A DNA stretch of 64,000 bases from Prostheceraeus crozeri (lineage: Eukaryota > Platyhelminthes > Polycladida > Euryleptidae), in contig CAJQUW010012444.1 of the NCBI GenBank assembly GCA_907163375.1, forward strand, positions 1 to 64,000. The letters run 5' to 3'. The notes under the pieces were generated by a model, which was not told where the DNA came from, ran no database searches, and saw nothing but the letters and a program-made list of their open reading frames with translations. Each line of letters begins with the position of its first letter. Within the stretch, counting starts at the first letter, position 1. Both the position numbers and the translations under genes were made by a program. Below are positions 45,590-57,800 of the stretch, piece after piece.

Positions 45590-48500
45590 CTACACTCTGT
45601 ACTTATTCAAGTCAGTAACTTTTGCATTTCGCCCGTGGAATGGTGGCATAGTTCTTTTCGCCAATCGCTTTCGTAGGGGCTCCATCTCCTCCTCTTCCTC
45701 ATCGAGATCAATGCTCCTTTTATTCTCGTTTTCCTGTTTTTCTTCTTTCGCTTCATCTCCACATTCTTCCAAAATTTCATCTTCTTCACCATCTCCTTTG
45801 TTCTCCTTATCTTCCTTCGCTTGCACTTCTTTTTCTTCATCAGCCTCATCTCCGACTTCCTCCAACATCTCATTAACTTCACCATCCTCTTCTCCTTTGT
45901 CATCGTTGACTTCCATCTCATTTTCGCCATCGCTCACTTCTTCGTTTTCTCCCTCGCTATCATCTTCTTCCACAATTTCATCGTTGATGGTGGCATTCTT
46001 TGTCACGAATTCGAAATATGCTGGAATGCAAAATGCCAGCATTTTGTTTATAATGTTTACACAAGCACGTCAACGTAAATTCATGCACAAATGTCACTTT
46101 TAATGACTAGTGAGATGTTTGTCTTCCGATTATGCCAAGTTCATTTTTTCAAATATCATGGCATTCGAAAGAATTAATCTTTAATTCGAAAATTTTTCTA
46201 ATACTATTACAAATGGAGAATCTCTTTACGTATGTCGGTTTTTCTAAAATCTAGCTGATCGACGCCTGCAATTACACCCTTTCCTTCCAAATTAATGGAC
46301 ACAATGAACTTTTCTGAAAATTAGACGATGCACAATTTCGGTCCATAATTGCGTATAATATCGATTTACTATGCCTTTTGTGATCCGTGAATCCGTATCT
46401 AGTAGACCTCTCAGCAGTATTTATGGTTTTAGATGGAGGGAGCATTGGCAATCATTTGAGGATCATTTATTGTTGGTTGATATGACGAAAACGCTTTTTA
46501 ATAACAAGATAAACGGAAAATTAACGAACATGATGCTGAGTGAAAAAAAAGTTGACTGTTTATCGCTGTAATATGGTGTTAATTGACATAATTAATAACG
46601 CCTCGGAATAAAAGTACCGACCATAAAAATTGAATGTGAAAATATTCCATGTATTTTTATTGTTGTGATGCAGTACAATGCAGCCATCCGGGTTCCCTCA
46701 AGACACTGGGGAAAGCAGAGTCGAACTGCTCTGCAATTCATGCCTGCAAACCCAACTCATGCTTTCCAGCTATTAATTAACTTTCAACAAGAAAAATTGT
46801 AAGCATGTTGCATGCTGACACACTTTACTGATAGCCTACAGATGGTTACACCACTTGAGATATAGAAGATTTTAAAAGATGGAATCAAGAAGATGAACTT
46901 ACAAATTGACGCCGTGTTTTTGCTCCGTCTTTTGTCGTAAAACTTGGTCGCCGTCTCTTCTGAGTGCATCATGTCAATGCTCAAATTCTTGGCACTGATA
47001 CCCGCACTTCTGCCAATCGTGGTTTTAGCCCGACGGAAATCAGTGGCCGTAAGCTTCCTTTTGCAAATCTGCACATGAAAATATAAAATATGTCGATGCT
47101 CATTGAAAACATATTTATCATTGCTATCATCGCCCATCCGGGGAAAGAAATTTTCAGATTGATACATTCATGAAGATTACTATGCAACATGTTAATTGTG
47201 TAGATCTGTCTTTTGAATTATAGTTTACGAACTTATCCCAAGACTATATTGATAGGAAATATAATGATAACAAAATCTCTTTACTACCACATGAACCTGT
47301 GGAACTTGTTTTCTTCATGTTCAAATCATGATCAGACGTATAATTCATCGATAATTCAATCAATTACCTTTGTTGTTACACGAGTTATTATGTTGCTGAT
47401 GTTGGAGATGTTGCTTCCATCAGCCTTACAGAACAACGATTGCATGTCGTCCGACTTCAGTCGCAGTCTGAAGTGGTTCTTCATCTTCCAGATGAACCTA
47501 AGAAGGAGTTTGTGGAAGTCTGGCGTCATGTGTAATATGGCACTTCCATAACTGCGGTAGGTTTTGTGACGACCTTCAAAAAGAGAATGAATAGTTTAGA
47601 CCTCATCGGACCAACACATCACACTGCTTATATGGAAGAATCTATGTACTTGTACATGTGTTGTTTCAATGCGCTGTAATTTCTGTGGAAAGTGTCATTT
47701 TACATTGAAATTCGAGTTCCGTGTACAATGTAACATTTCCCATATAAGATACCGGGAAGAGCAAAACATAATTTGTCAAATATGCCTATTTCATGGCTAA
47801 CATGACAAATAGTCATATTCAGTCCACCACTCTATACATGCATGTGTAGAACATAATTTTTACATTATTAAAAATGCAATATGAAGCAAACTAGATACAT
47901 GTCACTTCATGATGAATACGCTGTGCATAATACGAATGAGGGTTTACAATCGTAGAGCTATAATATAATGATCGACATTCTGCCGATAAGAACTCAATTT
48001 CTTATTGAATATGCAGCCATACCTGGAGTAAATTTCAAATACAAATATAACAACAATTAGTATACAACAGGAATTTAGGAGCCATATGTGTAATTCATGT
48101 TGCGATCGGAATCGAATAACACATACCTTGGAATCTGGCTCCGTGAATTTTTAGTAGCACTGATTCCTTTTCAACCCGGTGTGGTTTCAGGACACATGCG
48201 ATGTTCATATCCAGGAGAGGAACCAATCTCACAGGATAAAATGCAGCCAAAGTGGTGACGAGATAGTTTCGGTGCCTATAATTGCAAAAGATGAATCATG
48301 TTAAAAAGGAGATTCGTGTTGAAATAGCTGTTACATGGTTTCTATAATTTTGGAACATAATCAGATGTATATTCCATGACGGAAATTTGAATTCACATTT
48401 GATACGTGCTTCATTCGACTGCAGCTTCGTGATACCACCAGTTTCTATTGATCATATTAAATTTTGCTAATTGTATGTTTTCAGTTAAATGGATCTTAAA

Positions 48501-51500
48501 ATGATACAAATAAAATTTAATTACTGAGATCGAATTATTACCTTCTGAATGATACGAGATCGTCACCACCATGAGAATTCAAGAGGTCAGAAGTCCTCCT
48601 CCAAAGTCGGCTGATCTCAGTGGTGGTTGGGATTTCCTCCTCCTTATCAAGGTCTTCGTCTGCCTTCTCTCCCGCAGCCTCTCCTTGGAAGCCAGATTTG
48701 GCGTCCCGCACTGTTTCCTCAGCGCGATTGAGGTCTTCCAGACTGATTTCATCGAAAAATCTTTCGACATCCTTGCCCTTGAAGGTCTTTTTGTTCCACT
48801 TGATGGCCTTGACTGTTAAGACGGAAAACAATGTGCATGCTACACATGCAAAGACACTACTGTATTAATGAATTCAATGTGCGAGATACAATTAGTTTGA
48901 CAAATATTCGGACTATACTTAATACCAATTTGATATTTCAGTGGCAACATTAGAACAGTCGACATTTTCAAGTAAAAATCCCACATGAATTGATTGTCAA
49001 ATAAGTAGGCATAACATTTCTTGTACCATGACACCAATTAGAATGAAAACATTGAATCATGAGGCATTCACTTACTGAGTGACAGAAAGTCGGAGCAGTA
49101 TTTCGCCTTGGAAGTATTCTTTAAGCCGCTTCCCATCTCCCGATAGAGAAAGAGCTCAGCGTTAAGAAGATCCGAAAGCGTGGGTAAGCGATTTAGCATG
49201 CTGCTCAGCTGAAACAACGTGAAATAATTTTAAAAACCACTAACATTTTTGATGCATATAAGCCACGAACTTAAGGCTGCGTAAATTGCGGTGACTATCA
49301 TTTGATGGTAACTGAACGACTATATACACGTACATGTGCTGCATGTTAAAGGAATTTCGCTCATTTCATGAGATTTATCTTGATACGTTTTGTGTTGGTG
49401 ATATTTCATAAATTTCAGATATAATGATTGAAAGTATAACTTGTTTGGCTTTTAATTTTTTCCTCAGATTTGGCTTAGATAAACTTGAAGAACGCTATTG
49501 ACAAGGCTGAGAAGTGTAACTAACCATTTATATGCATTTATCTTTTAACATCACTTCCCTAGTTCAGAGTCGTCCAAAAAGAATATGTGTATTTTCCGAA
49601 TTTTTGCCGATTCTACAAGATGTCGGGTAAAGTAGCCTACAACATTAAATATGTTCTCTGCCGTGGTATGACCGATCACAAAAACACAGAATAACATTGA
49701 TTTAACACTGTACACAAAATAGCTGAAGGTCAACTAATGCGTACTAACCTTTTCAATACGATTTGAAAGGCATGACTTCACCAATTTGACTGCGTTGCAG
49801 TCAGGCATTTTTTTGAGACCGAATTGGCTAGTCTGGTACTGGATCACATGATGCAGAAGTCTGTTCCTGGCTTCCATCTCCTCTGCAGAGTAGCAGTATT
49901 TGTTGCTGCGGGAATATTCTTGCAGCTTCCCATAGGTCTGCTCCAACTTGTCATCTACCAAGAGTTTCACTGCATCATCCTGTTAATGAAAAATTGTCTT
50001 GTCAAAATTGAAAGTCCCTGAATATTAAACACAAGCTTTAAAATGATTGACTGCAGTTTTGATTTAGAGTGCATGTGGATTTGTCCATAACACCTTGCAA
50101 CGTATGACTTCCTGAAAATTCAATTGTTATGCTTCTTTATTATGTAAAGGGATTGGGAGAGGTGCGTGATTAATTCTTCATGAGTCTTCATACATAATTT
50201 TTCAGCAATATCTTCATTTAGGCAAGTTTCATAGCTGAAAATGTAGCCTCCATGTGTTTTATCCTAATCTTGATAGCTTTTCAATCCATTAATGCATAAA
50301 TCACAGAGATGATTTTACACTTTATGGTCATAATCAACATTTCTTTACTATGTATGTCATCCATAGAAAATTTTGCTTTACCGTGTTCCCTTGGATTTCC
50401 TCAGAATCCTGTGGTTGGGCATCTTCCATCTGTGGCTGCTCCTGCTCAATTTCACTGGCGATCTCGCATTTGTGACGTCGTATCCTTGCAACCTGAAATA
50501 CATACATTATAAAATATTTTTTCCTGACTGAAACTTCAAGAATAAGTAGGGTTCCAGTTGTAACGTCAATCATGCAACTTAATGGTTTCAAGCTTCACCA
50601 GCACGACTAGGTGGAATATTTTCCAATATTGCGAGCATATCCAATTATAATATAGATAATGAAAAAAACAACTAATACTAAGTTCTGCAGTTTTGAACAA
50701 CTTAATTATGAATTAGGCATCTTATTTTGTGCTGAATGATACATAAAAAGCAGTCAAGTCTGTGGACATTTCGCCAACTCCGTATGTACCGGCTAAAGCT
50801 AGCTTATGTCGAACTTGATGTATCTGTCAACTTACTAATTGTCCACACGCAGGACACTCATCGAAAACCTTCGCATTCTCCTTCGTCTCAGTTCTCTTGT
50901 AAAGTATAGAGGTCAACCTCTTGACTTCTTGGTCAACCAACTTATGGGATCGCAGATGTCGCGCCATATTCTTCGAACTTTGCTCTTTCGAGCACACAGG
51001 ACATTTGATCCACGACCGGTTGAAATCTCCTTTTTGATGTTTCTCCTTGGATAGATTTTCTGAAATATTTTTTCATTAATAATGCCAACAACGAAAAATT
51101 AAATTACATGTACACAATTCTTCAATCAAAGAAATTGCCACCTGTGATCATCCGAATTAAACTCGAAATTGATCATTCAGTTTTTTATGTCAAGCAGATT
51201 TATTAAGCTTTATTCGCATTTCTCATAAACATCTTAATTCTTCATGTAAGATAATAACCAGTAGCACAGGAATAATATTACAGTTTGTGACACCACTTTT
51301 TTGTTTAAGTTTTTTTTGTAGAGAAGCTTGTTTCTACTTACTGTCGGTTTTTTTCACCATAACTTTCATCCCTTTGGAATCTGCTCTGGCCTTGTATTTC
51401 GATATCACGAAATGATTGGATGGTGCTGCGTCAAAGTCATATACCTCACAGTCAACCAATTCTCCCTCTGTAATGTGACGAATTGAGAGGCATGGATGGA

Positions 51501-53119
51501 TCATCACAAATATCATGGATGACACTTGCAGATTCACGCTTTTACTTTCAACATGCATCAATTCAAACTCGTGTAAAAGCTATAGCACCATGGCCTCAAA
51601 GTTACTGTAAAAAGATTGTGCATGCACCAGAACGGACTACAACAAGGCTTTGACTTCAGGAATTGATACATCACTTTTTTGCTAATAATGGTACATTTTC
51701 CAATTCATTTATAGTATAAATTATTGCATGAGATTATACAATTTTCAACATCTGGATTCAATTGTCAACACATGGATGATGGCATGACAAAATTAAGGGC
51801 AACATGACAAAGTCACGTTGTCAACATGCAAAAAAGCTTTACACAAAAAAAGCGAAAAATAAACGAATGCCACTCGAAAAAAGCAAAAATTCAGGCATAT
51901 TTTTGAAAAGCGAGAAAAAGCGAATGTCTGGTTGGTCTGCGTTCGTAATACTTTGCATATGTCCGTTTATCTAGTAGGCCTACATCAGTGGTGGGCAACG
52001 CGTGGCCCGCCAACGCCTCTCATATCTAAAGTGGCCTGCGGACATTATTTGAATCGATGATGTGAAAATGACTCACTCAGACGTCGAACTTTGTGAGGTG
52101 CATTAAGGGTGAGGGATCATCTCTAGAATTTGCAAAACCATTAATTAACAATTAATTCAGCAATATGATCGCACAAAAAAAATTAACATTTGAATTAGGC
52201 CTATCCAACCATACTCCTTTCGTAATGAATATCCTCTCGTAAGCGCAAAATGGTTAGCAAAATGGTTATCACCTGCGCGAATTTATGCTAAATTACATAG
52301 CAGTCGATGCCCTTCTGAGCATACTTCTCTACGCAATAAACCACACCTCAATGAACCTAGAAAGAGGCTATATTAATTAGAACTTGACTACGAATGCAGG
52401 AATCCAACCGCCAGATTTTGACAGACGAACATTTTTTCAAATATTCTTGCTGAATTTGATTTGTATACTACTACACTAACATACATTTCGTATACTCGAT
52501 TTGCAGTAGCACAAAGCTACTATTTGTAGAGCCCATGCACAGTTTTTGAAAGCCGTATATGTTTGGGTGACAAATGTGCACGTACGTATCTACAATCAAT
52601 AATTGTAGCAAAATAAATTCTATCTTGTGCGTCTTTCCAGCGGATAGTTGCAATGCACTTACAGGCCGTTGTCTTTCGATGAAATGAGGCATAATGTCGC
52701 TCAAATTACCGTTAATTACAGAAGAGAAAAGCTTCCATGATTTATTATAGGCCTATTCGTTCTTCAATACGAAGATGAATTGTAGAAAGCAAATTATGAT
52801 TCCCTAATATTAAACGAACTAGTTGCGTACAATACTGCCGCATTCATATAGATGTAAAATGTTGTAATACGACCACTATATATGCACGTACAGCAAGGTA
52901 AAGCAGTCCATATGTACATTTAAAAGTACGGAATATAAGAATTTCAAGCCTACTGTATACTACTGCTTTGTAAAATTGGTGGCCCGCTATCCCAATTTGT
53001 TTGCCCACCACTGGCCTACATGAACATTTTGGAACATTCACGAATGACAAAAAAAACGGAATAACTTTAACGGAATAACTTTTCTTACCGTCATTTCTCA
53101 CTTTCACTGTAGTAATCAT
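45590..53119 (-). CDS. Crypton-like tyrosine recombinase with N-terminal zinc fingers, 11 exons
   Basis: Minus-strand exons: 53119-53089, 51467-51342, 51059-50836, 50492-50382, 49979-49749, 49208-49076, 48812-48542, 48275-48127, 47573-47368, 47068-46903, 46020-45590. All introns are GT-AG and all phases agree, giving 2079 nt = 692 residues plus stop. A C2H2 finger is at 72-91 (CPVCSKEQ...HLRSH). A second cysteine/histidine motif is at 121-136 (CPACGQLVARIRRHKC), split by an intron. Residues about 165-375 form the helical core-binding part. The catalytic domain holds R392 (FYPVRLVPLLDM), K429 (GRHKTYRSYGSA), R506 (TATDFRRAKTT; the usual box-III His is Thr), H529 (MMHSEETA) and Y538 (TKFYDKR). 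A very acidic tail (about 555-660) and basic RKRLAKR follow. Tyrosine recombinases cut and rejoin DNA through the tyrosine; Crypton elements carry such enzymes, and several animal genes derive from them. The ATG follows an AG, so a 5' leader exon is possible. Host gene or mobile element remains open. Confidence 0.87.
51978..53021. mobile_element. hAT-type MITE in intron 1 of the recombinase gene
   Basis: An exact 8-bp duplication GCCTACAT (51978-51985 and 53014-53021) flanks 51986-53013. The element starts CAGTGGTGGGCAACGCGTGG and its right end, inverted, starts CAGTGGTGGGCAAACAAATT; GGTGGCCCGC/GCGTGGCCCGCC words follow on both sides. About 1.0 kb, non-coding. CAGTGG ends with 8-bp duplications are typical of hAT elements. 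Confidence 0.9.
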
Positions 53120-54688
53120 CTGTAAATGTACGACGCTGACTTATAACACATATGGGATATAACCTGAAAACATTTGCAACCTAATTAAGCATTGTGCTTT
53201 TACTTATGAAAAATGAACACACTTTTACACAACGAAACAAAATTGGAAATATAATCCTGCCTGCAAATCAAGCATGCCGGATCCATGGAAATACCCAAGT
53301 CAAATTTGCGAATGATATTAATGCAAACAAAAAATACCAAGCAGGCCTACACTCAATGCACTTTATATTTGCATTACTCTTTAACAAATATATGCTTCTA
53401 GAGTAAATATACTTGTCAATGTGTGATTTTTGGCCTAAAAGTCATCTCCTGATTAATTGAAGGAGTCAGAGCATCCTGTCCAACATTTGCACAATAGAAA
53501 CCTGTAGGCCTAGGTATTCAACATTATAGTATTTCTGATTTTTTTGTTACGTAGGCCTTCAATCAATGTGCCATAAAACGACGGAATTTGCGCGATATGA
53601 AGAAAGGGCATTCCAGATACCGCCTGTCTTGCAGAGGATTGCGAAGCGATTTGTTTGACTATATTTTGTTTTGTGTCAATTCATCAGGCAGTTGACTGAT
53701 GATTAGCTTTCATTAGAACATAAGCTGTACATGTAGCTAAATTCATGTATCTTACAAGTACGTTGTAGGCCTACAGTATATCTCAGCCTATCTCACTTGT
53801 CGACGCTACATCTCAGATCATCCTGCTTTAGTTATTAATTTCATCCAAAAAATCCCCACGTATAATGACTAGAATTCATTACTAAACAATCAATTTCACA
53901 CTGAAAACTCAGGCTGAATATTGTTTTATACAGATACAACATTCACTGCAGGGATCACACTGAAACAACACCTAGCTATCCTTGTGTTGCTCATGCTAAA
54001 ATCATGTTTAGGGAAGCTCTTAAATTGAATACGGTAAAAAAATATCGCATTCGCTTTTATTATCACAAGATTCTCCACAAAGTTCGCATACTTTTAATGA
54101 GATTTTTCACGCGTTCTAGATAATCATGCGACGAAATAATTTTTCCGAAATTTTATCTGATATATTAAAAGTAGATGCGTTTATTTTCGCATATATAAAC
54201 AAAACAAAACAATCATCAGAAAAATGAAGCAAACATACTCTATGGGGAATTTCTTCAGATTGTCCAATATTGTGTTCAATGCAGATGCACAAGCAATCGG
54301 CACTTTTTTAATAATTCAACGGGATTGAATCTGTGCATCACCAGACTGATAATCTTCATAAGTTTCCTAGGGTATGCGCATTACGTTTTGGATGTTCAAA
54401 TGAATGGCACAGATAATTGCCTGTCACAGTTGACGACATAGTACAACAATTTAACATGCAATTGAATATCCAAGCACATTTGACAGTGAAGACATAACCA
54501 AAGCTCGGAGAAATCAGCAATGGGATAGACGTGTGTAGTTAAATAAATCAAGCATTTCCCGGTTTCCTGACTTCGTTTGATGCCGCCATGCTTCCTATTT
54601 GATTTATTAGCCCACAAATGCCTTCAAAGCATCTGTCTTATATATACAGTTCAAGAAATCTATACATACTATTCAAGTAAATGGCCAA

Positions 54689-55257
54689 TGAGGCGGAACG
54701 GACAAAAATAATATCGTTAGGTAATGCTGTTAGTAAAACTTGCTGAACGAATGGCAAAAAATGGATACCACCATCAGTTTTGTGATCAAAGAAAACATTG
54801 GTAGCCAAAGTTATGGAAAATTTGATGGCAAACACCATCGTATCTCAAAAAATACAACACTTTACCCAAATACCCAATGATTTCGTCTTATACGCGTATA
54901 CATGCAGATCCATCTCATGATGCAAAAAAGGTATAAGCAAATATTTTTTTGAAAATAATTTTTCTGTTTTTTTGCGTTTTTTCACTGAATTGAGACTTCA
55001 TTCACAGCTCAGATGAATGATATTGATCCATTTTAGTTGCCAACCTTGGAATTTTTGTATACCCTTCTTTGGTTAAGCGTGTGAAGCGCCGGGAAAGATG
55101 TTCCCATTTTGACTTCTAGCGCTAAAATTATGCGTTCTGGTGCTCTTATTTTTCTATATTTTCACAATAGAGGCTCAAACTAACTCATACTAGTGCTATT
55201 GTTCATGAGCTGTTCGATGTCAGATCATCAAACCCCCTCAAAGTACAAGTGAGGCGG
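54689..55257. repeat. Inverse CCGCCTCA copies right of the recombinase gene
   Basis: TGAGGCGG at 54689-54696 and 55250-55257, both followed by AA(C/A)GGAC, i.e. the inverse of GTCC(G/T)TTCCGCCTCA. Compare GACCTTTCCGCCTCA at about 44842-44856. Confidence 0.7.
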
Positions 55258-55739
55258 AAAGGACATGAAATATTCTAATTATAATGCAATATATTTGCAC
55301 ATCGTTAAACTTAGTTTCATCTTGACTCATTAAGTGGATTCGCAGGATGCTCACATTTTATTGATAAAACTACAGTTCATCTACGATATATGTTGTGGCA
55401 AAATATTGGGGCATGTCTAGAAAACATTCTAAAAATGTTTTAAGATAACATTTTCATAATAGCCTATTCTCATGTATTGTCATTTGAACATATAACATTT
55501 TTTGGAATGTTTTTATAGCAAATTCACGACATTTTCTGAACAGTTTTAGAATGTTTTTTTGTTGGGAATTCACGTAAGAGTTGTGTAAGATAATATCAGA
55601 GAGAAATTTGAGACATTTTATTAGAATTTTACCAAATAATTTGCTATTTGCTAAAAATTGGCAAATCATCAGCTATGTTAGATAAATATTTGCTAAAATT
55701 TTAGTAGAAGTATAGTAAAATATTGTGTGCTTTTGTTAA

Positions 55740-56155
55740 ATATTTGGCAAATATTTAACAAAAGCATCTGGTGTGTTCGTCCCGGGTAGCTTGTTTGAGA
55801 ACATCTTACTCTCACTTTTATCGTGTGTGATAGGTCCTCTAATGCGGATATTAAAATCGAAAGTGTACTCATATTTTTTGAAGAAGGATGGGGATTTTCC
55901 TGCCTGGTAGAGACTGAAGAAAACCCGTGTGCAGCACACATCGAGCCGAGTCGCATGCATCCAACTGAAAGCGACATTTGATGAACTTACATCGAAAATG
56001 ATTGATAATTGATACAATGATCCATAAAAATATTCAGGTAAGCCTATAATGATCTATGATGTAGGAATTACCGTACCAATTAATTTTCAAAAAAAAGCTA
56101 GGCTTTAGGCCTATATATTGGCCACCCGGAGTCGGAGTCCTATCGAAATGATAGG
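55740..56155. repeat. Compound repeat, copy 2 (inverse of 35646-36020)
   Basis: Holds TTTGTTAAATATTTGGC words, then CGTCCCGGGTAGCTTG, and about 350 bp later CCGGAGTCGGAGTCCTATCG with an imperfect inverse ATGATAGGAGAC. Relative to copy 1 the order and orientation are reversed. Confidence 0.55.
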
Positions 56156-57800
56156 AGACAGTCTTTTTTGGTAACTACTTTTTCTGCCTTGAGCTAGATT
56201 TGTAGGTATTAAATTATTCCGAACTTTAGAGCTGATCAATTGTCTAATCTGATTCCAAATATAAGTCATCAAAATAGAATTCTTCTTTAATGATATGTAT
56301 GTATATAGCACGAGGTTTGCATCACGGCTGACAACTTTAGAGAACTGAGTCGTTCAATTGTCTTATGCGCGCAATGGCCACAGAAGTTCTCGAACATTAT
56401 CAGATGACAGTAAGACTAAAACAAGAACATATAGCATACGCACATTTACATGAAGAGATAACTATGACATATGGCAACAATGTATGGGAAAGATAATTCA
56501 GCAACTAGGCCTATTACAATTATACATATATAGGATGCTACTTATTTACAGTTAGGAGTAGCTAACAAGTTTTATAACACTAATATTAACAAAGGGAGAT
56601 GAAAAGTTTGCTGGATTCAGTCTTATCAAATTACGTAAATATATTGCTAAATATAATTAACAGTTGAATAATCCTACAGATTTCATAAAGAAAACTTTTT
56701 TGGATTGATTTGAATTTAACATGACCGAAAAGAGGAGATCCTATAAGGATCAAGATGAAAAGAATATGAAAATCGGTTCACGAACGATTTTACAGGAAGA
56801 CACGTTTCTTGATAATGGTACTCGTTAGTGTATAAAATGGATTTACCGTAGTATGTAACATACGTGCAAATGTTTAGGCCTACATGCAATTCAGGATTTG
56901 GATGTTTTGTAGATGCGCCGAACATAAGATCGACCAAGATCATGGAAGGAATAAAACAGTTTGAGGAACTGACATGGGTGATCTTCCCGAACTTCTTGCG
57001 ATACCTAGCTGAAATAGCTAAACGCAACTTCGATACAAGACAAGCTTAGAGCACAAAAAATCATGAGCAAAACGTACGTGCGGTAGCTAGTCTACACGTC
57101 AAGTTACTCACTGACTGTGGGAATTGGGTATGATTAAATGTATTATATAAATCATTTAATGATTCAATCAATAGGTCTTAATCAAGGAAGGCATTTGCAA
57201 TTATGCTTTCCATATAATTTGCGCAGAATTTCGAGGATTTTCTCACATTTTGCGCAGAATTTCAATTAGTCTTAGTTTTTTCGCAGGTGTGGCAGCCCTG
57301 GACTGACCTGTGTTTGGTGTGCTCCTTAATTACACGCGTGGTATGTAACGTAAAGCAGGCATTCGCCAGATAATAATCAATGCATTGCTTATCTTCATGA
57401 TAGTTTGTATTCAAAATTTGAATTCTACGAAACATCTTACGGTAGCTGACTGTCTCGCATCATTTCTAGGTGTAACAAAATCAATTTCTACCAATCAACC
57501 TGATCTATAATAATCAAGTGATTATCTTTTGAATAAATCGATGTGATTTTCTAACTGCGGAAATTCGGAATCTGCGTATAATTATGGGCTATTATCAACT
57601 TTCTATTTTAAGGACATTTTTTTCTTTCACAAAAAGTGAATTTGGACGCACCGTGAATCTGTAGCCGTTCTATCTCTGTAGTACACAATATGTCTCGTCA
57701 TAGATATCTAGCTGCAATAAGCAAGAACAAGAAGGATGGAATTTAGATTGCTAATATATTGTAGTTTCTAAACACGTACATAGAGATTACAAGTCAACCA
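56156..57800. other. Non-coding stretch 3' of CBLL1
   Basis: No gene supported; it presumably includes the 3' untranslated region of CBLL1 just below 57801. Frames at 56716-57049 on both strands lack motifs. Confidence 0.4.

Noticed and set aside
45711-46103. Serine-rich plus-strand ORF
   Set aside because: It is the antisense shadow of the acidic last exon of the recombinase gene.
46680-46750. Possible tRNA-like sequence
   Set aside because: GGGTTCCCTC and TCGAACTGCTC words are present but no cloverleaf or A/B-box spacing can be formed.
47213-47551. 112-codon plus-strand frame
   Set aside because: Overlaps recombinase exon 9 on the other strand, which contains the catalytic lysine segment and fits the gene model.
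47368-47564. Acceptor at CCGCAG (about 47565) for recombinase exon 9
   Set aside because: It would put a stop eight codons into the exon. The acceptor at TTTTTGAAG (exon start 47573) keeps the frame and supplies the HKTYRSYGSA motif.
48571-48868. Plus-strand frames of 82 codons
   Set aside because: Antisense shadows of recombinase exon 7, whose minus-strand frame fits the spliced model in phase.
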